A stretch of 64,000 nt of DNA, taken from the NCBI RefSeq assembly GCF_018842675.1, contig NZ_JAGTWO010000004.1, forward strand, positions 744,001 through 808,000. Reading direction: 5' to 3'. Both the position numbers and the translations under genes were made by a program. Numbering within the stretch: the stretch's first letter is position 1; each line of letters starts with the position of its first letter. The DNA is from Candidatus Pantoea bituminis (GTDB lineage Bacteria; Pseudomonadota; Gammaproteobacteria; Enterobacterales; Enterobacteriaceae). Under the pieces are notes generated by a model. It was not told the origin of the DNA. It was given only the letters and a program-made list of their open reading frames with translations, and made no database searches. Of this stretch, positions 63,245 to 64,000 are shown piece by piece.

Positions 63245-64000
63245 GTCGGGTATCCAGTCGGTCACGCAGGCCGTCGCCTGTCAGATTAAAAGCGAGGCTG
63301 GCGAACAGAATCGCGGCGCCCGGAGCGGCAGCAACCCACCATTGGTCGAAAATGACTTTACTGCCTTCCGCGACCATTGAACCCCATTCAGCCGTTGGCG
63401 GCTGTACGCCCATGCCAAGAAAGCCGAGGCCAGCAGCAGAAAGAATAATACCGCCCAGACTCAGGGCCGCTCGCACCACCGCTGTCGGCATGCAAAGTGG
63501 CAGAATATGACCAAACATCAGGCGGAAGCCGGTAATACCCTGCATACGTGCGGCGGCAAGGTAATCACTGCGGCGCAGCGCCAGCGTTTCAGCACGAGCC
63601 TGACGCGCAAACGGTGGCCAACTGGTCAGCGCCAGCGCCAGTGCGCCGTTCATTAACCCCGGCCCCATAATTGACACCAGCGCCAGTGCAATCACCAGAT
63701 TCGGCAGCGACAGGAAGATATCGGTGATGCGCATCAGCACACGCTCCGTCCAGCCACCGACGTAACCTGCGGTAATGCCAATCAGCAGACCAACCGGGAT
63801 GGTTAGAATCAAAATCAACGACACCAGCAGTAGCGTTGGGCGCGCACCGTAAATCACGCGGGACAGCAAATCGCGACCAAAGCCGTCAGTGCCGAACCAG
63901 TGCAGCGCGGAAGGCGGCAGCAGGCGATTCGATATGGTTTGCAGGTTGGGATCGTAAGGCGAAAGCAGCGGAGCCAGCAGCGCCATCAGGATCAGGATCG
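63234..64000 (-). CDS. ABC transporter permease, OppC/DppC family, 5' end outside the window
   Basis: At least 255 residues; the frame stays open to the window edge, so the N-terminus lies beyond 64000. Five or six membrane segments, the HWFGTDGFGRDLLSRVIYGARPTLLLVSLILILTIPVGLLIGITAGYVGGW signature of DppC-type permeases, and the EAA loop RRSDYLAAARMQGITGFRLMFGHILPLCMPTAVV. A second permease and a solute-binding protein are expected upstream of it. Confidence 0.92.
   Translation of the reverse strand, partial: ILILMALLAPLLSPYDPNLQTISNRLLPPSALHWFGTDGFGRDLLSRVIYGARPTLLLVSLILILTIPVGLLIGITAGYVGGWTERVLMRITDIFLSLPNLVIALALVSIMGPGLMNGALALALTSWPPFARQARAETLALRRSDYLAAARMQGITGFRLMFGHILPLCMPTAVVRAALSLGGIILSAAGLGFLGMGVQPPTAEWGSMVAEGSKVIFDQWWVAAAPGAAILFASLAFNLTGDGLRDRLDTRHAK

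Overview
The window is ordinary, well-conserved chromosome of an enterobacterium, most likely a member of the Erwiniaceae (Pantoea/Erwinia type). Gene content and order follow the E. coli mltB-recA-alaS-csrA-gshA-luxS-ffh-aroF-pheA-clpB-rrn-pssA-emr-proU-nrdHIEF-mmuPM neighbourhood almost gene for gene, and the 16S rRNA variable regions look Pantoea-like (recognised by eye, not aligned). I see no phage, IS element, integron, CRISPR array or defence island, and no convincing wholly new system. The unusual items are local.

Layout. 1-5,253: end of mltB, a small non-E. coli insertion (yjdM-like zinc-ribbon gene, a DapA-family aldolase gene broken by two frameshifts, tam), then pncC, recA under a LexA box, and recX. 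5,389-9,336: alaS (two frameshifts), csrA, and a tRNA-Ser plus four tandem tRNA-Arg genes. 9,673-15,123: yqaB-yqaA, gshA, the sRNA MicA on the opposite strand with a sigma-E promoter, luxS, and corB-ypjD. 15,290-18,797: ffh, then the rpsP-rimM-trmD-rplS ribosome operon. 18,930-23,298: a GNAT gene, the aroF-tyrA operon with TyrR boxes (aroF frameshifted), and pheA with its Phe-rich leader peptide and attenuator. 23,400-29,273: raiA (CRP site), bamD, rluD-pgeF, and clpB (heat-shock promoter and internal start).

29,397-34,932 is a complete rRNA operon (16S, tRNA-Ile, tRNA-Ala, 23S, 5S) with P1/P2 promoters. It lies where E. coli has rrnG (tRNA-Glu), yet it carries Ile/Ala tRNAs and is followed by a 58-codon 3' remnant of mobB, the gene that flanks E. 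coli rrnA. This looks like a scar of recombination between rRNA operons. 35,365-43,804: kgtP, yfiM, pssA, patZ, tapT, trxC and yfiF (with an expanded tandem-repeat disordered region). 43,840-52,403: emrB-emrA-emrR, an intact ygaY-like MFS gene, and proX-proW-proV (proU osmoprotectant importer). 52,694-56,599: nrdF-nrdE-nrdI-nrdH under paired NrdR boxes. 56,744-60,026: ygaM, ygaC, mmuP-mmuM. 60,124-64,000: an unknown lipoprotein gene, speG, a GNAT gene and part of a peptide-type ABC importer.

Sequence quality. Five single-base deletions, all in homopolymers and all within the first 21 kb, break alaS (twice), aroF and the DapA-family gene (twice). alaS is essential, so sequencing or assembly error is the likeliest cause. 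The broken genes are described here as their reconstructed full-length products.
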